NCBI RefSeq assembly: GCF_045278715.1
Contig: NZ_CP136420.1
Location: 2,356,001 to 2,420,000, forward strand
Length of the DNA stretch: 64,000 bases
Reading direction: 5' to 3'
Source: Neomoorella carbonis
GTDB lineage: Bacteria; Bacillota; DSM-521; Neomoorellales; Neomoorellaceae
Part shown: positions 18,151 through 27,369 of the stretch, one piece after another
How positions within the stretch are numbered: the first letter of the stretch is position 1
Layout of the letters: each line of letters opens with the position of its first letter
Position numbers and translations under genes: made by a program
Notes under the pieces: generated by a model
The model's database searches: none
The model's input: the letters and a program-made list of their open reading frames with translations, nothing else
What the model was told of the DNA's origin: nothing

Positions 18151-18497
18151 GTGCCGAAAATACGCGTCTGATTTAGTACGTGTGCGATTTAATTGTATTG
18201 TTTTTAACACGGCAAATTTTAGCACTTGACTTTTTCAAACGTCACCAAAATGGGAATGAAGTATTTTCCAATACCCAATTTAAGGCAGTGTTTTGTTTAT
18301 GCTCCTTACCTGTCGCTGCCACTCTGATTTTCAGCAGTTCTTGCGGGAAAGACTGCTTTCTTGAGCTCGTTCGGAGCCGGAAAGGTTGTTGTCTTTCTCC
18401 ACCCAGTTGGCCGGGGTCTGTCTCCTTAATCTGGACCTAGCCATCCTTTTCTTCCTTCTTATTATCTCGTTATTATGCTTCTGGCCGCCCGTCTGAG
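18151..18497. other. Gap between IS110 element and transposase relic
   Basis: About 350 bases. An 86-codon plus-strand frame (18180-18440) has no recognisable domain and no good ribosome binding site. The stretch is probably the eroded 5' part of the DDE transposase relic that follows. Confidence 0.3.
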
Positions 18498-18794
18498 TTT
18501 GATCCGGTTGACTTGCTGCGTTCTTTGGTCTTAATAACTGGTTTGAAGGTTCCTGGTGTTACGCAATGGGTCTCAATGCTCAGAAGGGATAAGGTCCCTG
18601 GCTACTTTCAGGTTTTGAACCTCATAATACGCCTAGCGTCGGTACTTTTTTAGATTTCTTCCACCGCTAATGAGTTAACCCATGCCGATAGCCGCTATGA
18701 GTTTCCTCTTTTTGTTACCATGGCCCAAGCCCGTCGCCATAACTCGGTCCTGTGGATGGTGGCCCTGGCTCAGTTTCGTGAGCTTTTGCCTTAA
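18498..18794 (+). pseudogene. Relic of a DDE transposase
   Basis: The frame from 18498 gives FDPVDLLRSLVLITGLKV and ITQWV-like text (VTQWVSMLRRDKVPG). The conserved run then continues in another frame as LSGFEPHNTPSVGTFLDFFHR. After a TAG at 18651 the first frame resumes as ADSRYEFPLFVTMAQARRHN and ends with a TAA at 18792. These blocks occur in large Firmicute DDE transposases. Frameshifts, a stop and large deletions leave only about 100 codons. Confidence 0.65.
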
Positions 18795-18894
18795 TAGCTT
18801 ATAATTGTTACCAAAGCGACATCGTTAATCGTTGGTATAATATATCTTGTATTTTTTGCCATCACCTTCTGGTTCTTCTTCCCTCCCATCCATA

Positions 18895-19662
18895 TTAAAC
18901 TGTACTATCATTTGTCACCCCTGTTTTTCCCTGAATATTTAGGTCCGTAGCGACGAGAGCCATCAACTGAGAGAAGTTAGGTATATATTGACAATTTTTT
19001 TTGCTATTTAATTGTACTTTGCATAATTGATGGTAAATCTCCATAAGGTATTGCTGAAGATCGTTTTCCAGGTAAAATTTGATGTAGGTCATAACCTCAT
19101 CGTAATGGTAAGTTCCATAAATGGCAGCTCGGATAGCTCTCCGGCCATGGTAAACCACCGGTAGCCATGGTGGAGCAAAGGTTTCATTCCAATCCACTGA
19201 TATGAGTTTGATATATTTTTGTTTTTCTAATTCAATTAATGCTGGCCGAAGCCACAAGCGTTGTGAAGCACCAATATTCAAGACATCCTGGCCTTTTTTA
19301 TTTTTTTCCACTAGTAACCTGAAAGAGATGGCCCTACCCCTCATCCTCTCTTTTATCTCTTTTCTCAAATGAGAGTATAAACCATTTTCTGGATCATCAT
19401 TATCTTCTTCAATTGCATAAAGTTTATCCTTTACCGAGGTTTCGGTCTGGGGCCAAATAATATTAGGATTATAAAGCCAATTAGATCCCAATTTATCATT
19501 TATTCTCCGCAATATAGTCTTTATACTATTAGGGGAAAGATTCAATACGGCAGCAATAGCATTGCGTCCTAAATTGATGCGACGATATAAAGCTACTTCC
19601 AGTTCGCGGGGTGAAAGTATAGATTTCGCAATCGTTGGTTTTTCCGCCGGTTTTACTGTCAT
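18895..19662 (-). CDS. Hypothetical protein with N-terminal LuxR-like helix-turn-helix
   Basis: 255 residues. Residues 17-60 (LSPRELEVALYRRINLGRNA, then AAVLNLSPNSIKTILRRINDK) resemble a LuxR/GerE helix-turn-helix, including the LSPRE opening. The rest shows no domain I recognise and is mixed alpha/beta. It stands alone among insertion-sequence debris, is A+T-rich like the island, and has no neighbour that suggests a target. It may be an island regulator or cargo of a mobile element. Confidence 0.6.
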   Translation of the reverse strand: MTVKPAEKPTIAKSILSPRELEVALYRRINLGRNAIAAVLNLSPNSIKTILRRINDKLGSNWLYNPNIIWPQTETSVKDKLYAIEEDNDDPENGLYSHLRKEIKERMRGRAISFRLLVEKNKKGQDVLNIGASQRLWLRPALIELEKQKYIKLISVDWNETFAPPWLPVVYHGRRAIRAAIYGTYHYDEVMTYIKFYLENDLQQYLMEIYHQLCKVQLNSKKNCQYIPNFSQLMALVATDLNIQGKTGVTNDSTV

Positions 19663-20124
19663 AGTACATCTCTTCCTTGGAAGCTTAGAAGCGCTTTAGT
19701 AAGACTGCTCCCCAGGCCTAGCGGTAACTAATTATGTGCGGCTCGCACGTCCTTTAGGGATTACCCCTTTAGCAAGAAACTATGCGCCAATCAGAAAGTA
19801 GCCCCACCCGCTCATCTATCTTAGAAAGATTTGTATTTAGGGCTTTACTGGGTCTGCTTTTCCTTAGAGACCGGAAAGATTGAAATCACTTCCTGTTTGT
19901 TTTTCCTATTTTACCTACTCTTTAGGTTTTTGCGAGAACCCTCTTCTAATTCTTCTTGCGGTAGTTTAAGTTCATAAATTACACCCTTAAACTCAAAATA
20001 AGTGTATATTCCTGTTATTTTTTTAACTACTGCTATATTTGTTGCATTCCAACTAAGTTATTATTCTGCTTTTTTCGTTCCTTGTCTTAGCTAAAATCTC
20101 ACATAACGCCCCTTTCCTTGATGA
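19663..20124. other. Gap with a short minus-strand gene remnant
   Basis: About 460 bases. A minus-strand frame at roughly 19918-20060 encodes VVKKITGIYTYFEFKGVIYE followed by LKLPQEELEEGS. It is closed upstream by a stop and has no start, so it looks like the C-terminal stub of a lost gene. I do not recognise it. I see no promoter or RNA gene in the rest. Confidence 0.35.
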
Positions 20125-20877
20125 TCAAAAAATTGGTACAATACCTGTAATATCATGTATCATCATGCACTTCGAAGCGTCTATTTCTTTTTTAATTAAA
20201 GCTCCCGTTGAAACGGCTACAGACATATAAACTCCAGCATTTATCCCCATTTGTATATCCAGAAGTGAATCACCTACCATTATACATCGTCCAGCTGCTA
20301 ATCCCAGTCGCTCACAGATAAGGTATATAAGCTCGGGAGCAGGTTTGCCTCTCGTGACTTCGTCACGGCATGCATAAGCATGTATATAAGGAGCCAAACC
20401 AGCATGTTTCATTATAGCATGGGTGCGTTCCATATCATCATTCGTAGCGACGCCAATCTTGAACCCGGCTGCAAAAAGTCTTTTTAGGGTTTGCCGGACC
20501 CCACGCATCGGCACGGCTTGACCCGCCAACCCCATGTCCTGATCACAGAAATCAAAAGCCAGTTTTACTTTTTCCATGCCTGTGTCCCAGGGAATACCTT
20601 CATATACATAAAGCATGGTGGCTACTGCTGCTGCTGTTTGCTCCCGCGACCCTACGACGATGGGACTCCGACGAATAATCACCCCTTCGTCAAGGCCCAT
20701 GGTTTTTTCTAAAAGCCTGGCCATTTCATTATCAAACCCTATTTCCCTTTGTAAAATCTTTACCCTGACTTTTATTAAATTCGGCCAGATCTTAAAAGAG
20801 TCAATCAGGGTCCCGTCTTTATCAAAGATAACTCCCTCGCACTCGATTATCTTGCTGCCACATCTCAGTGCAGGCAT
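20125..20877 (-). CDS. HAD-superfamily phosphatase (phosphoglycolate phosphatase-like)
   Basis: 250 residues. HAD motif I is FDKDGTLID, motif II is VATND, motif III is the lysine of RGKPAPE, and motif IV is MVGDSLLD. A helical cap lies between residues 35 and 110. Together this is a subclass I phosphatase of Gph/PGMB type, hydrolysing small phosphorylated metabolites. It follows the GntR regulator by 12 nt and is probably co-transcribed with it. Pairing with the divergent aldehyde dehydrogenase suggests a two-carbon or three-carbon phosphate/aldehyde route such as glycolaldehyde or lactaldehyde (inference). Confidence 0.88.
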   Translation of the reverse strand: MPALRCGSKIIECEGVIFDKDGTLIDSFKIWPNLIKVRVKILQREIGFDNEMARLLEKTMGLDEGVIIRRSPIVVGSREQTAAAVATMLYVYEGIPWDTGMEKVKLAFDFCDQDMGLAGQAVPMRGVRQTLKRLFAAGFKIGVATNDDMERTHAIMKHAGLAPYIHAYACRDEVTRGKPAPELIYLICERLGLAAGRCIMVGDSLLDIQMGINAGVYMSVAVSTGALIKKEIDASKCMMIHDITGIVPIF

Positions 20878-20889
20878 AAGCTCTCCTTT

Positions 20890-21654
20890 TTACCTTATCA
20901 AATCAATAGTAAACTGGCTCCTGTCGCCACGGTAGCGGGCGATAGAAAATTCAATGGGCCGGTTGTACTGGTCCCAGGCGACAGTTCTTGATAGCTGGAT
21001 GGGAGCCCCTACTTCTATTTCCAGCAATTTGGCGTATTCTTCCGTGGCGGCTATTGCCTCCAGGATGCGCCGGGCTCTGGAAATACGGATACCATATTGT
21101 GCCTCTAATGTTTTATATAAGGACTGGTTATTCAGGTCCTGCTGGATGAGATTCGGGCAATACTTCTGGGGCAAATAAGTGGTCACCACTACTATGGGCT
21201 CATCATTGATAAACCTTAACCTTTCTAACTGGAAAACAGGTTCTTCAATGGCCAGGGACAAATGGGCTGCGACACTTTTGGAAGCAGCCACGACCTGTAA
21301 GGACAATACTCTGGTGGTGCCTTTTAAACCCTTTTGTTCCATCTCTTCTGTAAAACTGACCAGCTTTTGCATAAAATCCTGCTGGATTTTCGGCGCTGAT
21401 ACAAAAGTACCTTTCCCTTTGACGCGATGCAGCAACCCTTCCCTAACTAATTCATTAAGGGCCTGGCGCACCGTCGGGCGGCTGACGCCAAAACGCTCGC
21501 ATAGCTCATTCTCAGAAGGAAAAGAATCTCCCGGCTGATATTCTCCTTCCTCGATCTGCTGGCGAAAAAGCTGCATCAGCTGGTAGTAGAGGGGTATGCG
21601 GGGGTCCATGTTTAAACCCTGGGAAACAGGCATTAATTTCCCTACCTTTAACAA
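20890..21654 (-). CDS. GntR-family transcriptional regulator (HutC subfamily)
   Basis: 254 residues. The winged helix at about residues 18-85 has the GntR signature PSENELCERFGVSRPTVRQA followed by GKGTFVSAPK. The C-terminal UTRA ligand-binding domain contains ERLRFINDEPIVVVTTYLP and ends AWDQYNRPIEFSIARYRGDR. HutC/UTRA members bind small carboxylates or sugar phosphates and repress adjacent genes. It is divergent from the aldehyde dehydrogenase. Paired GTRTTTAC sites lie in the shared intergenic region. Confidence 0.92.
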   Translation of the reverse strand: MLKVGKLMPVSQGLNMDPRIPLYYQLMQLFRQQIEEGEYQPGDSFPSENELCERFGVSRPTVRQALNELVREGLLHRVKGKGTFVSAPKIQQDFMQKLVSFTEEMEQKGLKGTTRVLSLQVVAASKSVAAHLSLAIEEPVFQLERLRFINDEPIVVVTTYLPQKYCPNLIQQDLNNQSLYKTLEAQYGIRISRARRILEAIAATEEYAKLLEIEVGAPIQLSRTVAWDQYNRPIEFSIARYRGDRSQFTIDLIR

Positions 21655-21694
21655 AAAAATTATTGGGAAAAATAACTTACCCTGATATCATGTT

Positions 21695-21836
21695 GTGTTT
21701 ACGTCTTAATATATTCTACATTTTTATCGAAATTCCTCCTGCCCCCAAAAAATTTTTCTGTCAAGATGATGTATTTACATGTTGACATTAGCATTTATAT
21801 TCGTTATGCTTAAATAAACATAACCAGAGGGAGGAG
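21695..21836 (+). promoter_or_regulatory. Promoter, ribosome binding site and candidate GntR operators for aldehyde dehydrogenase
   Basis: The -35 is TTGACA (21782-21787), then a 17-bp spacer, then the -10 TATGCT (21805-21810). GGGAGGAG lies at 21829-21836, 8 nt before the TTG start. The palindrome ATGTATTTACAT (21769-21780) abuts the -35 and contains GTATTTAC. A second GTGTTTAC lies at 21695-21702. HutC-type regulators recognise GT-N4-AC-like sites. The two sites are 76 bp apart, which could allow looping. Confidence 0.7.
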
Positions 21837-21844
21837 AAGTAACT

Positions 21845-23293
21845 TTGCCAGGACATAATGCTTTCATGTTGATTAACGGTGAGATCATTTACGAGAGTTC
21901 CAGCAAGAGGCAAAAACCAATCATCAACCCCGCCACCCTGGAAACCGTCGGTACCTTACCCGAAGCAAGTGATGCTGAAATCCAGGCCGCACTTAACGCC
22001 GCTGGTAAAGCCTACCAGGAGTGGTCGAATACCAGCCCTGCCAGAAGGGGGGAAATGCTACATAAGGCCGCTACTGAAGTTAGGGCTAACGTTGAAGCTA
22101 TTGCCAGGCTTTTAACCCTGGAACAGGGCAAGCCCCTGGCTGAAGCCCGGGGAGAAGTAAAGGCCGCCGCTGAAGCCCTGGATTATTATGCCGAAGAAGG
22201 GCAGCGGGTTTTGGGTGAAATATTGCCTACCAATAAAAGTGACACCAGGAGCCTGGTAATCAGGCAGCCTCTGGGTGTGGTAGCAGCTTTTGTGCCGTGG
22301 AACTATCCTGTATCGCTGGCCGCCTGGAAAATAGCCCCGGCCCTGGCTGCCGGCAATACTATAATCGTCAAGCCTGCCAGCAATACCCCCCTGGCTACCT
22401 GCGAATTTGTCCGGCTGCTAAACAGCTGCCTGGAACCAGGCGGCGTAATCAATATCTTACTGGGTTCCGGCGCCAAGATTGGTCCAGCCCTCATATCCAG
22501 TCCGGTCGTTCAAAAAATAACACTTACTGGTTCTACGGAAACCGGGAAACAAATAATGAGTCTGGCGGCACCTTACCTCAAAAAGATTTCCCTGGAGTTA
22601 GGCGGCAATTGCCCCATTATTGTATGCCGGGACGCCGACCTTGAAGCCGCCGCGCGGGGTACGGTCTACCGTTCTTTCCGTAATATGGGGCAAATTTGCA
22701 ACGCCATTAACAGGATATATGTCGACCGGGCCGTTGCCGATACCTTCCTTGAAAAGGTGCTTGCCAGGGTAAGCAGGATGACCATCGGCGACGGGTTGCG
22801 CGACCCGGATGTGGATCTCGGTCCCATGGCTACGGCAGAAGGGTTAGAAAAAACCCTGGCTCACCTCGAGGACGCTGTCGATAAAGGGGCCAAGGTGGTA
22901 TATGGCGGTAAGCGACCGGAGAACGCCGGGCCAGGCTACTTCTTTATGCCCACGGTGTTAACCAATGTGAACCATCAAATGCGGGTTATGACCGAGGAGA
23001 CTTTTGGCCCCCTGGCTCCCGTAATGAGTTTTTCCGATTTAGATGAAGCCGTTGCTCTCGCCAACGACAGCCCTTACGGCCTTGTAGCTTACGTCTACAC
23101 CAGTAACCTCAAGACGGCTTTTGTCCTGTCTGAACGCCTGCAATTCGGTACGGTGGGGATTAATAATGTAACCGGCGGTGAGGTGGCTTTCCCTTACGGC
23201 GGCTGGAAGGATAGCGGCCTGGGGGTGGAATTGTCTCATCACGGCCTCAATGAATACCTGGCTTTAAAGCATATCCGCATGACGTTACTATAA
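21845..23293 (+). CDS. NAD(P)-dependent aldehyde dehydrogenase
   Basis: 482 residues from a TTG start, usual length for the ALDH superfamily. The oxyanion region is FVPWNYPVSLAAWK, and the NAD-binding stretch is ITLTGSTETGKQI. The general base is E251 in LELGG and the nucleophile is C285 in NMGQICNAINR. It is closest in style to succinate-semialdehyde, glycolaldehyde or lactaldehyde dehydrogenases. The substrate is not determined. It is monocistronic, controlled from its own promoter, and ends at a terminator. The divergent GntR protein is the likely repressor. Confidence 0.93.
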   Translation: MPGHNAFMLINGEIIYESSSKRQKPIINPATLETVGTLPEASDAEIQAALNAAGKAYQEWSNTSPARRGEMLHKAATEVRANVEAIARLLTLEQGKPLAEARGEVKAAAEALDYYAEEGQRVLGEILPTNKSDTRSLVIRQPLGVVAAFVPWNYPVSLAAWKIAPALAAGNTIIVKPASNTPLATCEFVRLLNSCLEPGGVINILLGSGAKIGPALISSPVVQKITLTGSTETGKQIMSLAAPYLKKISLELGGNCPIIVCRDADLEAAARGTVYRSFRNMGQICNAINRIYVDRAVADTFLEKVLARVSRMTIGDGLRDPDVDLGPMATAEGLEKTLAHLEDAVDKGAKVVYGGKRPENAGPGYFFMPTVLTNVNHQMRVMTEETFGPLAPVMSFSDLDEAVALANDSPYGLVAYVYTSNLKTAFVLSERLQFGTVGINNVTGGEVAFPYGGWKDSGLGVELSHHGLNEYLALKHIRMTLL

Positions 23294-23316
23294 ACATACT
23301 GTTATATCAAAGTTAA

Positions 23317-23351
23317 GAAGCCCCGCTATGCGCCTGGCAGGGCGGGGCTTC
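23317..23351 (+). terminator. Intrinsic terminator after aldehyde dehydrogenase
   Basis: GAAGCCCCGC (23317-23326) pairs with GCGGGGCTTC (23342-23351), followed by a short TTTAT. It can also serve the convergent cofactor operon ending at 23381. Confidence 0.75.
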
Positions 23352-23380
23352 TTTATGACCCAAGGTGGCTGTGACCACCC

Positions 23381-23914
23381 TTATGCCTGCCCGCACTCGC
23401 CGGCCTCGCCCTTTAAGATGGCCAGGCCGTGGGGCAGGGCCGGCAGTATTGCCGCCAGGTTTTCCCGTACCCCTTTGGGGCTGCCGGGTAAATTGATGAT
23501 GAGGGTCTTCCCCCTGATGCCGGCTACAGCCCGGGAAAGCATGGCCTGGGGGGTGATTTTGAGGCCGGCGGCCCGCATGGCCTCCGGCAGCCCCGGAACT
23601 TCTCTTTCGATTACATCCCTGGTTGCCTCCGGGGTCACATCCCGGGGGCTGAAGCCCGTGCCCCCGGTAGTGAGAACGAGATCGGCTCCCACCACATCGC
23701 AAAATTCCCGCAATTTGGCGGCCAGGAGCCGGCGCTCGTCGGGAACGACCGCATAGGCCACCACTTCGCCTAGATCCGCCACCATTTCCCGGATGACGGC
23801 CGCGCTCTTATCCTCCCGCTCGCCTCGGGAACCTTTGTCGCTGGCTGTTAGAATAGCTATCCGGAAGGCAGGAACCCGTGCTTCGTTAGCAATCCCCGTG
23901 TCTTTCTTAAGCAT
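23381..23914 (-). CDS. mogA: Molybdopterin adenylyltransferase MogA/MoaB family
   Basis: 177 residues. It begins RIAILTASDKGSRGEREDKS and has LVLTTGGTGFSPRDVTPEAT, the MPT-binding GGTG motif of the MoCF_biosynth fold, then INLPGSPKGVRENL near the end. It adenylylates molybdopterin before metal insertion by MoeA. It is the last gene of the riboswitch-led cofactor operon, 72 nt after the MOSC gene. Confidence 0.92.
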   Translation of the reverse strand: MLKKDTGIANEARVPAFRIAILTASDKGSRGEREDKSAAVIREMVADLGEVVAYAVVPDERRLLAAKLREFCDVVGADLVLTTGGTGFSPRDVTPEATRDVIEREVPGLPEAMRAAGLKITPQAMLSRAVAGIRGKTLIINLPGSPKGVRENLAAILPALPHGLAILKGEAGECGQA

Positions 23915-23986
23915 TATTCTTCCACCACCTAAGCAATACTTAACCCCATCTCTGCTTATACTTATTATTGTAAAAGCTTTTCCGCC

Positions 23987-24433
23987 TCACTCCGCTCCCG
24001 GACCGATTACCTCGATCCGGTCACCCACCTGGACCGGGCCGCCCTCCAGGATGGCCACAAAAATTCCCTCCCGCGGCATAACGCAGTCGCCGGCCTGCCG
24101 ATAAATGGCGCAGCGGCTGTGGCACTCCTTGCCGATCTGGGTGACCTCGGCCAGGACCCGGTCGCCGATTTTTAGTTTCGTACCCACCGGCAGGGATACC
24201 AGGTCAATACCCTCCGTTGTCAGGTTCTCGGCGAAGTCGCCGGGACCGACTTTCAGGCCTTTGGCCTGCATCTTGGCGATGCTTTCCACGGCCAGCAGGC
24301 TCACCTGGCGGTGCCAGGGGCCGGCATGGGCGTCGCCCTCCAGGCCGTGGTTGGCAATGAGCATGCCCCGGCCCATATTCTTTTTACGCTCACCCTTTTT
24401 GGCCGAGGTGCAGACGGCTACGATGCGTCCCAT
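23987..24433 (-). CDS. MOSC-domain protein
   Basis: 148 residues. The pattern GLEGDAHAGPWHRQVSLL, then GDFAENLTTEGIDL, and KECHSRCAIYRQAGDC with a conserved cysteine is typical of stand-alone MOSC proteins. The domain is found at the C-terminus of Moco sulfurases and is thought to bind or transfer sulfur or metal to the cofactor. It overlaps the moaC 3' end by 16 nt, which indicates translational coupling. It is likely a sulfur carrier or cofactor-maturation helper for Mo/W enzymes (inference). Confidence 0.9.
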   Translation of the reverse strand: MGRIVAVCTSAKKGERKKNMGRGMLIANHGLEGDAHAGPWHRQVSLLAVESIAKMQAKGLKVGPGDFAENLTTEGIDLVSLPVGTKLKIGDRVLAEVTQIGKECHSRCAIYRQAGDCVMPREGIFVAILEGGPVQVGDRIEVIGPGAE

Positions 24434-24921
24434 GGTTTCTCCCCTTCCCGCTGGAAGTGGCCGCTGCGGCCTCCCGATTTTTCGACTAACCTGATGTTAT
24501 CGATAACCATGCCCCGCTCGACGGCTTTGCACATGTCGTAAATGGCCAGGGCGGCCACACTGACCGCCGTCAGAGCTTCCATTTCCACACCGGTCTGACC
24601 GGTGGTCTTTACCCGGGCTTCAATTTCCAGGATTCCCTTTTCCCGGTCAGGGCGGAAATCGACGCTTACCGCGCTGATGGACAAGGGGTGGCAGAGGGGG
24701 ATTAACGACCCCGTTTTCTTGGCGGCCATAATGCCGGCCACCCGGGCCACGGCCAGGACGTCACCTTTGGGCATCTCTCCTTCCAGGATAAGGTTCAGGG
24801 TGTTTTTGCTCATCAGTACCCGCCCCCTGGCTACAGCCACCCGTTCGGTAACGGTCTTGGCGCTGACATCGACCATACGCGCCTGCCCTTTAGCGTCAAG
24901 GTGGGTAAGGGTCCCGCTCAT
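24418..24921 (-). CDS. moaC: Cyclic pyranopterin monophosphate synthase MoaC
   Basis: About 167 residues from ATG 24921 (MSGTLTHLDAKGQARMVDVS) behind GGAGG. The upstream extension to 24966 has no support. Conserved blocks are the LIPLCHPL active-site motif, TGQTGVEMEALTAVSVAALA and DMCKAVERGM. It converts the MoaA product 3',8-cyclo-GTP to cPMP. It lies 47 nt after moaA. Confidence 0.96.
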   Translation of the reverse strand: MSGTLTHLDAKGQARMVDVSAKTVTERVAVARGRVLMSKNTLNLILEGEMPKGDVLAVARVAGIMAAKKTGSLIPLCHPLSISAVSVDFRPDREKGILEIEARVKTTGQTGVEMEALTAVSVAALAIYDMCKAVERGMVIDNIRLVEKSGGRSGHFQREGEKPWDAS

Positions 24922-24968
24922 ACTGATACTTCCTCCATTAAATTGCTGACATCTCTCGCTTCGCAAGT

Positions 24969-25940
24969 TCAGCCACCGATCTGGGACATGACCCGTGGCT
25001 GGCGCCAGCCGGTTTCCATGTGGTGTGCAGCAGGCTTTAAGGTCACAGCCCGGGCAAAAATAGCCGCCAGTTCCGCCTCGGTTGCCCCGGCGCGTAACGG
25101 CCCTTTGATGTCTATTTCCCCGTCCCAGTAGAGGCAGGGCCTCAGCTTTCCGTCGGCCGTCAGGCGCAGGCGGTTACAGCGGTGACAAAAGTGACTGGAC
25201 ATGGCGCTGATAAAGCCGATACTGCCTTTGCCTCCGGCCACTTTAAAGTTAACTGCAGGGCCGTTGGTTACCAGGTCTGCTAAAGGTTCCAGGTGATAGA
25301 CCCGGCTGATCTGGCTTTTAATCTCGTCCATGGACATATAACCGCCAGCAGAAGCAGCAGCCGCGCCAATGGGCATCAGTTCAATAAAACGGATATGCAG
25401 GGGTTCTTCTCGAGCCAGCCGGGCAAAATCCAGGATCTCGTCGTCGTTAAAGCCGCGGGTGACGACAACATTGAGTTTTACCGGTGTAAGGCCCACGGCC
25501 AGGGCGGCGCGGATGCCCTGCCAGACGCTGCTGATATTGCCGCGGCGGGTGATATAGCGGTAGCGTTCTTTCTTTAAGGTGTCCAGGCTGATATTCACCC
25601 GGCTCAAGCCCGCTTCTTTGAGGGGCCTGGCCAGGCCGCTCAGGAAGATGCCATTGGTGGTCAGGGAAACCTCTTTGATGGCCGGAAGTTTAGCCAGTTC
25701 CCGCACCAGGGTCACCACGTTTTTCCTCACCAGGGGCTCGCCCCCGGTGAGGCGGATGCGGTTAATCCCGGTGCTGCCGGCCACCCGCGCCAGGGTGACA
25801 ATCTCTTCCAGGCGCAGGATGTCCTGGTGACTCTTTAATGGCACCCCGGTGGCGGGCATACAGTAGCGGCAGCGCAGGTTGCAGCGATCGGTGATGGCAA
25901 TGCGCAGGTAGTTTATCTGGCGGCGAAAGGTATCTTCCAC
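24969..25940 (-). CDS. moaA: GTP 3',8-cyclase MoaA (radical SAM)
   Basis: 323 residues. The N-terminal radical-SAM cluster is C20-x3-C24-x2-C27 (RCNLRCRYCMP), followed by LTGGEPLVRKN. The second 4Fe-4S cluster region is CHRCNRLRLTADGKLRPCL. The protein ends in the conserved Gly-Gly tail needed for catalysis. It catalyses the first step of molybdopterin synthesis, acting with MoaC encoded next. Confidence 0.97.
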   Translation of the reverse strand: MEDTFRRQINYLRIAITDRCNLRCRYCMPATGVPLKSHQDILRLEEIVTLARVAGSTGINRIRLTGGEPLVRKNVVTLVRELAKLPAIKEVSLTTNGIFLSGLARPLKEAGLSRVNISLDTLKKERYRYITRRGNISSVWQGIRAALAVGLTPVKLNVVVTRGFNDDEILDFARLAREEPLHIRFIELMPIGAAAASAGGYMSMDEIKSQISRVYHLEPLADLVTNGPAVNFKVAGGKGSIGFISAMSSHFCHRCNRLRLTADGKLRPCLYWDGEIDIKGPLRAGATEAELAAIFARAVTLKPAAHHMETGWRQPRVMSQIGG

Positions 25941-25994
25941 CGGTTTTCCCTCTTTTCTCGGGAAATGGCTCTTTCGTTATACCGGTTTGTTATT

Positions 25995-27263
25995 CTAAGT
26001 TATAGCTGTGTTTGAAGGCGCTGATCCCCCGGGTGGACTTTCTTTTAGAAAGACTTCCCGCGGCCGCAGGAGATATACCGTCACTTCCTGGCCGGCGGCA
26101 AAGCCCTCGGCCAGGCGGGGAACCACCACAATACCGTCGGCGCGCGCCAGAGCCATGATGGTGCCGGCACCGCGGGAGGTGGGGAAGGCCACCAGCCTGT
26201 CCCCCTCCTTCTCCAGGCGGACGCGGACAAACTCCTCCCGGCCCAGGGGAGAGTAGATTTTACGGGCCAGGACGGCTTGCACCCGCTCCCGCCGGGGCGG
26301 TTCCAGGCCCTGGCGGTAATAGATAACGGGCCTGGCAAAGAGTTCCGCGCACAGGGCGGCGGATACCGGGTAGCCGGGTACGCCAATCACCGGCTTACCC
26401 TCGACTATACCCAGGATTACCGGCTTCCCGGGCCGGGTGGCGACCCCATGGGTCAACACCTGCCCCAGCTCAGCCACCAGGCTGGCGGTATAGTCCTCCC
26501 GCCCTGCCGATGAGCCGGCATTGATGAGGACCAGGTCGCTTTCCGCCACGGCCTGCACCAGGCGTTCCTTTAAGAGCTGGTAATCATCAGGAGTTATGGG
26601 GTAAACCTGCGGCTCACCCCCCCACTGTACGACCAGGCCGGCCAGCATGGTGCCGTTGGACTCCAGGATCTGGCCGGGAGCCGGGTTGGGGTTTGGCGGC
26701 ACCACCTCCGTCCCCGTGGGCAGGATGGCTACCCGCGGTCGCGGCCGGACGGCCACCCTCGTTACTCCGGCAGATAGGAGGCCTCCAAGGTCATAGGGGG
26801 TGAGGGCATGGCCGGCCGGCACCAGCAGCTCGCCGGCCATGATGTCCTCGCCCACCGGCCGGACGTTCTGCCCTGGTACAGCCGGGCGCCTGATGACAGC
26901 CGTTGCCTTATCTTTAAAGACCACCTCTTCAATCATAATAACAGCGTCAAAGCCCTCCGGTAAGGGATCGCCCGTATCGACAAGCACTGCCTCGCGGTCC
27001 AGGGCCAGCTCCAGGGGTTCCCCCTCGCTGGCACCAAAGGTCTTTTCCGCTCGCACAGCTATCCCATCCATGGCCGCCGCCGGGTAGTGGGGTGAAGAAA
27101 TGACGGCATAGACCGGTGCTGCCGTCACCCGGCCCAGAGCTCTGGTGACGTCTATTTCTTCAGCAGGCAGCCCGTCCAGGTAGCCATTGGCCCTTAAAGC
27201 TCCCAGCAATTCCTCCAGGGCCTCCTGCCAGGGACGGCTGGTGACAAAGACCTTGCGTGCCAA
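25995..27263 (-). CDS. moeA: Molybdopterin molybdenumtransferase MoeA, copy 1
   Basis: 422 residues. N-terminal landmarks are SPHYPAAAMDGIAVRAEKTF. The MoCF domain has LINAGSSAGREDYTASL (usually GGxSxGxxD) and GVPGYPVSAAL (usually GLPGNP), both slightly divergent. The C-terminal domain IV follows. It inserts molybdate or tungstate into MPT-AMP. Two MoeA paralogues in tandem often go with organisms using both metals, so this divergent copy may be the tungsten-specific one (inference). Confidence 0.93.
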   Translation of the reverse strand: MARKVFVTSRPWQEALEELLGALRANGYLDGLPAEEIDVTRALGRVTAAPVYAVISSPHYPAAAMDGIAVRAEKTFGASEGEPLELALDREAVLVDTGDPLPEGFDAVIMIEEVVFKDKATAVIRRPAVPGQNVRPVGEDIMAGELLVPAGHALTPYDLGGLLSAGVTRVAVRPRPRVAILPTGTEVVPPNPNPAPGQILESNGTMLAGLVVQWGGEPQVYPITPDDYQLLKERLVQAVAESDLVLINAGSSAGREDYTASLVAELGQVLTHGVATRPGKPVILGIVEGKPVIGVPGYPVSAALCAELFARPVIYYRQGLEPPRRERVQAVLARKIYSPLGREEFVRVRLEKEGDRLVAFPTSRGAGTIMALARADGIVVVPRLAEGFAAGQEVTVYLLRPREVFLKESPPGGSAPSNTAIT

Positions 27264-27369
27264 TTACCAACCCTTCCTTCCCGGGGTTAATAGAACATAA
27301 TCCCCTCTCCGGTTCCTCTTCACGCACTATAGAAGACGGGATTAAGCAAGCCGCTAACTGCCGGGGCAC

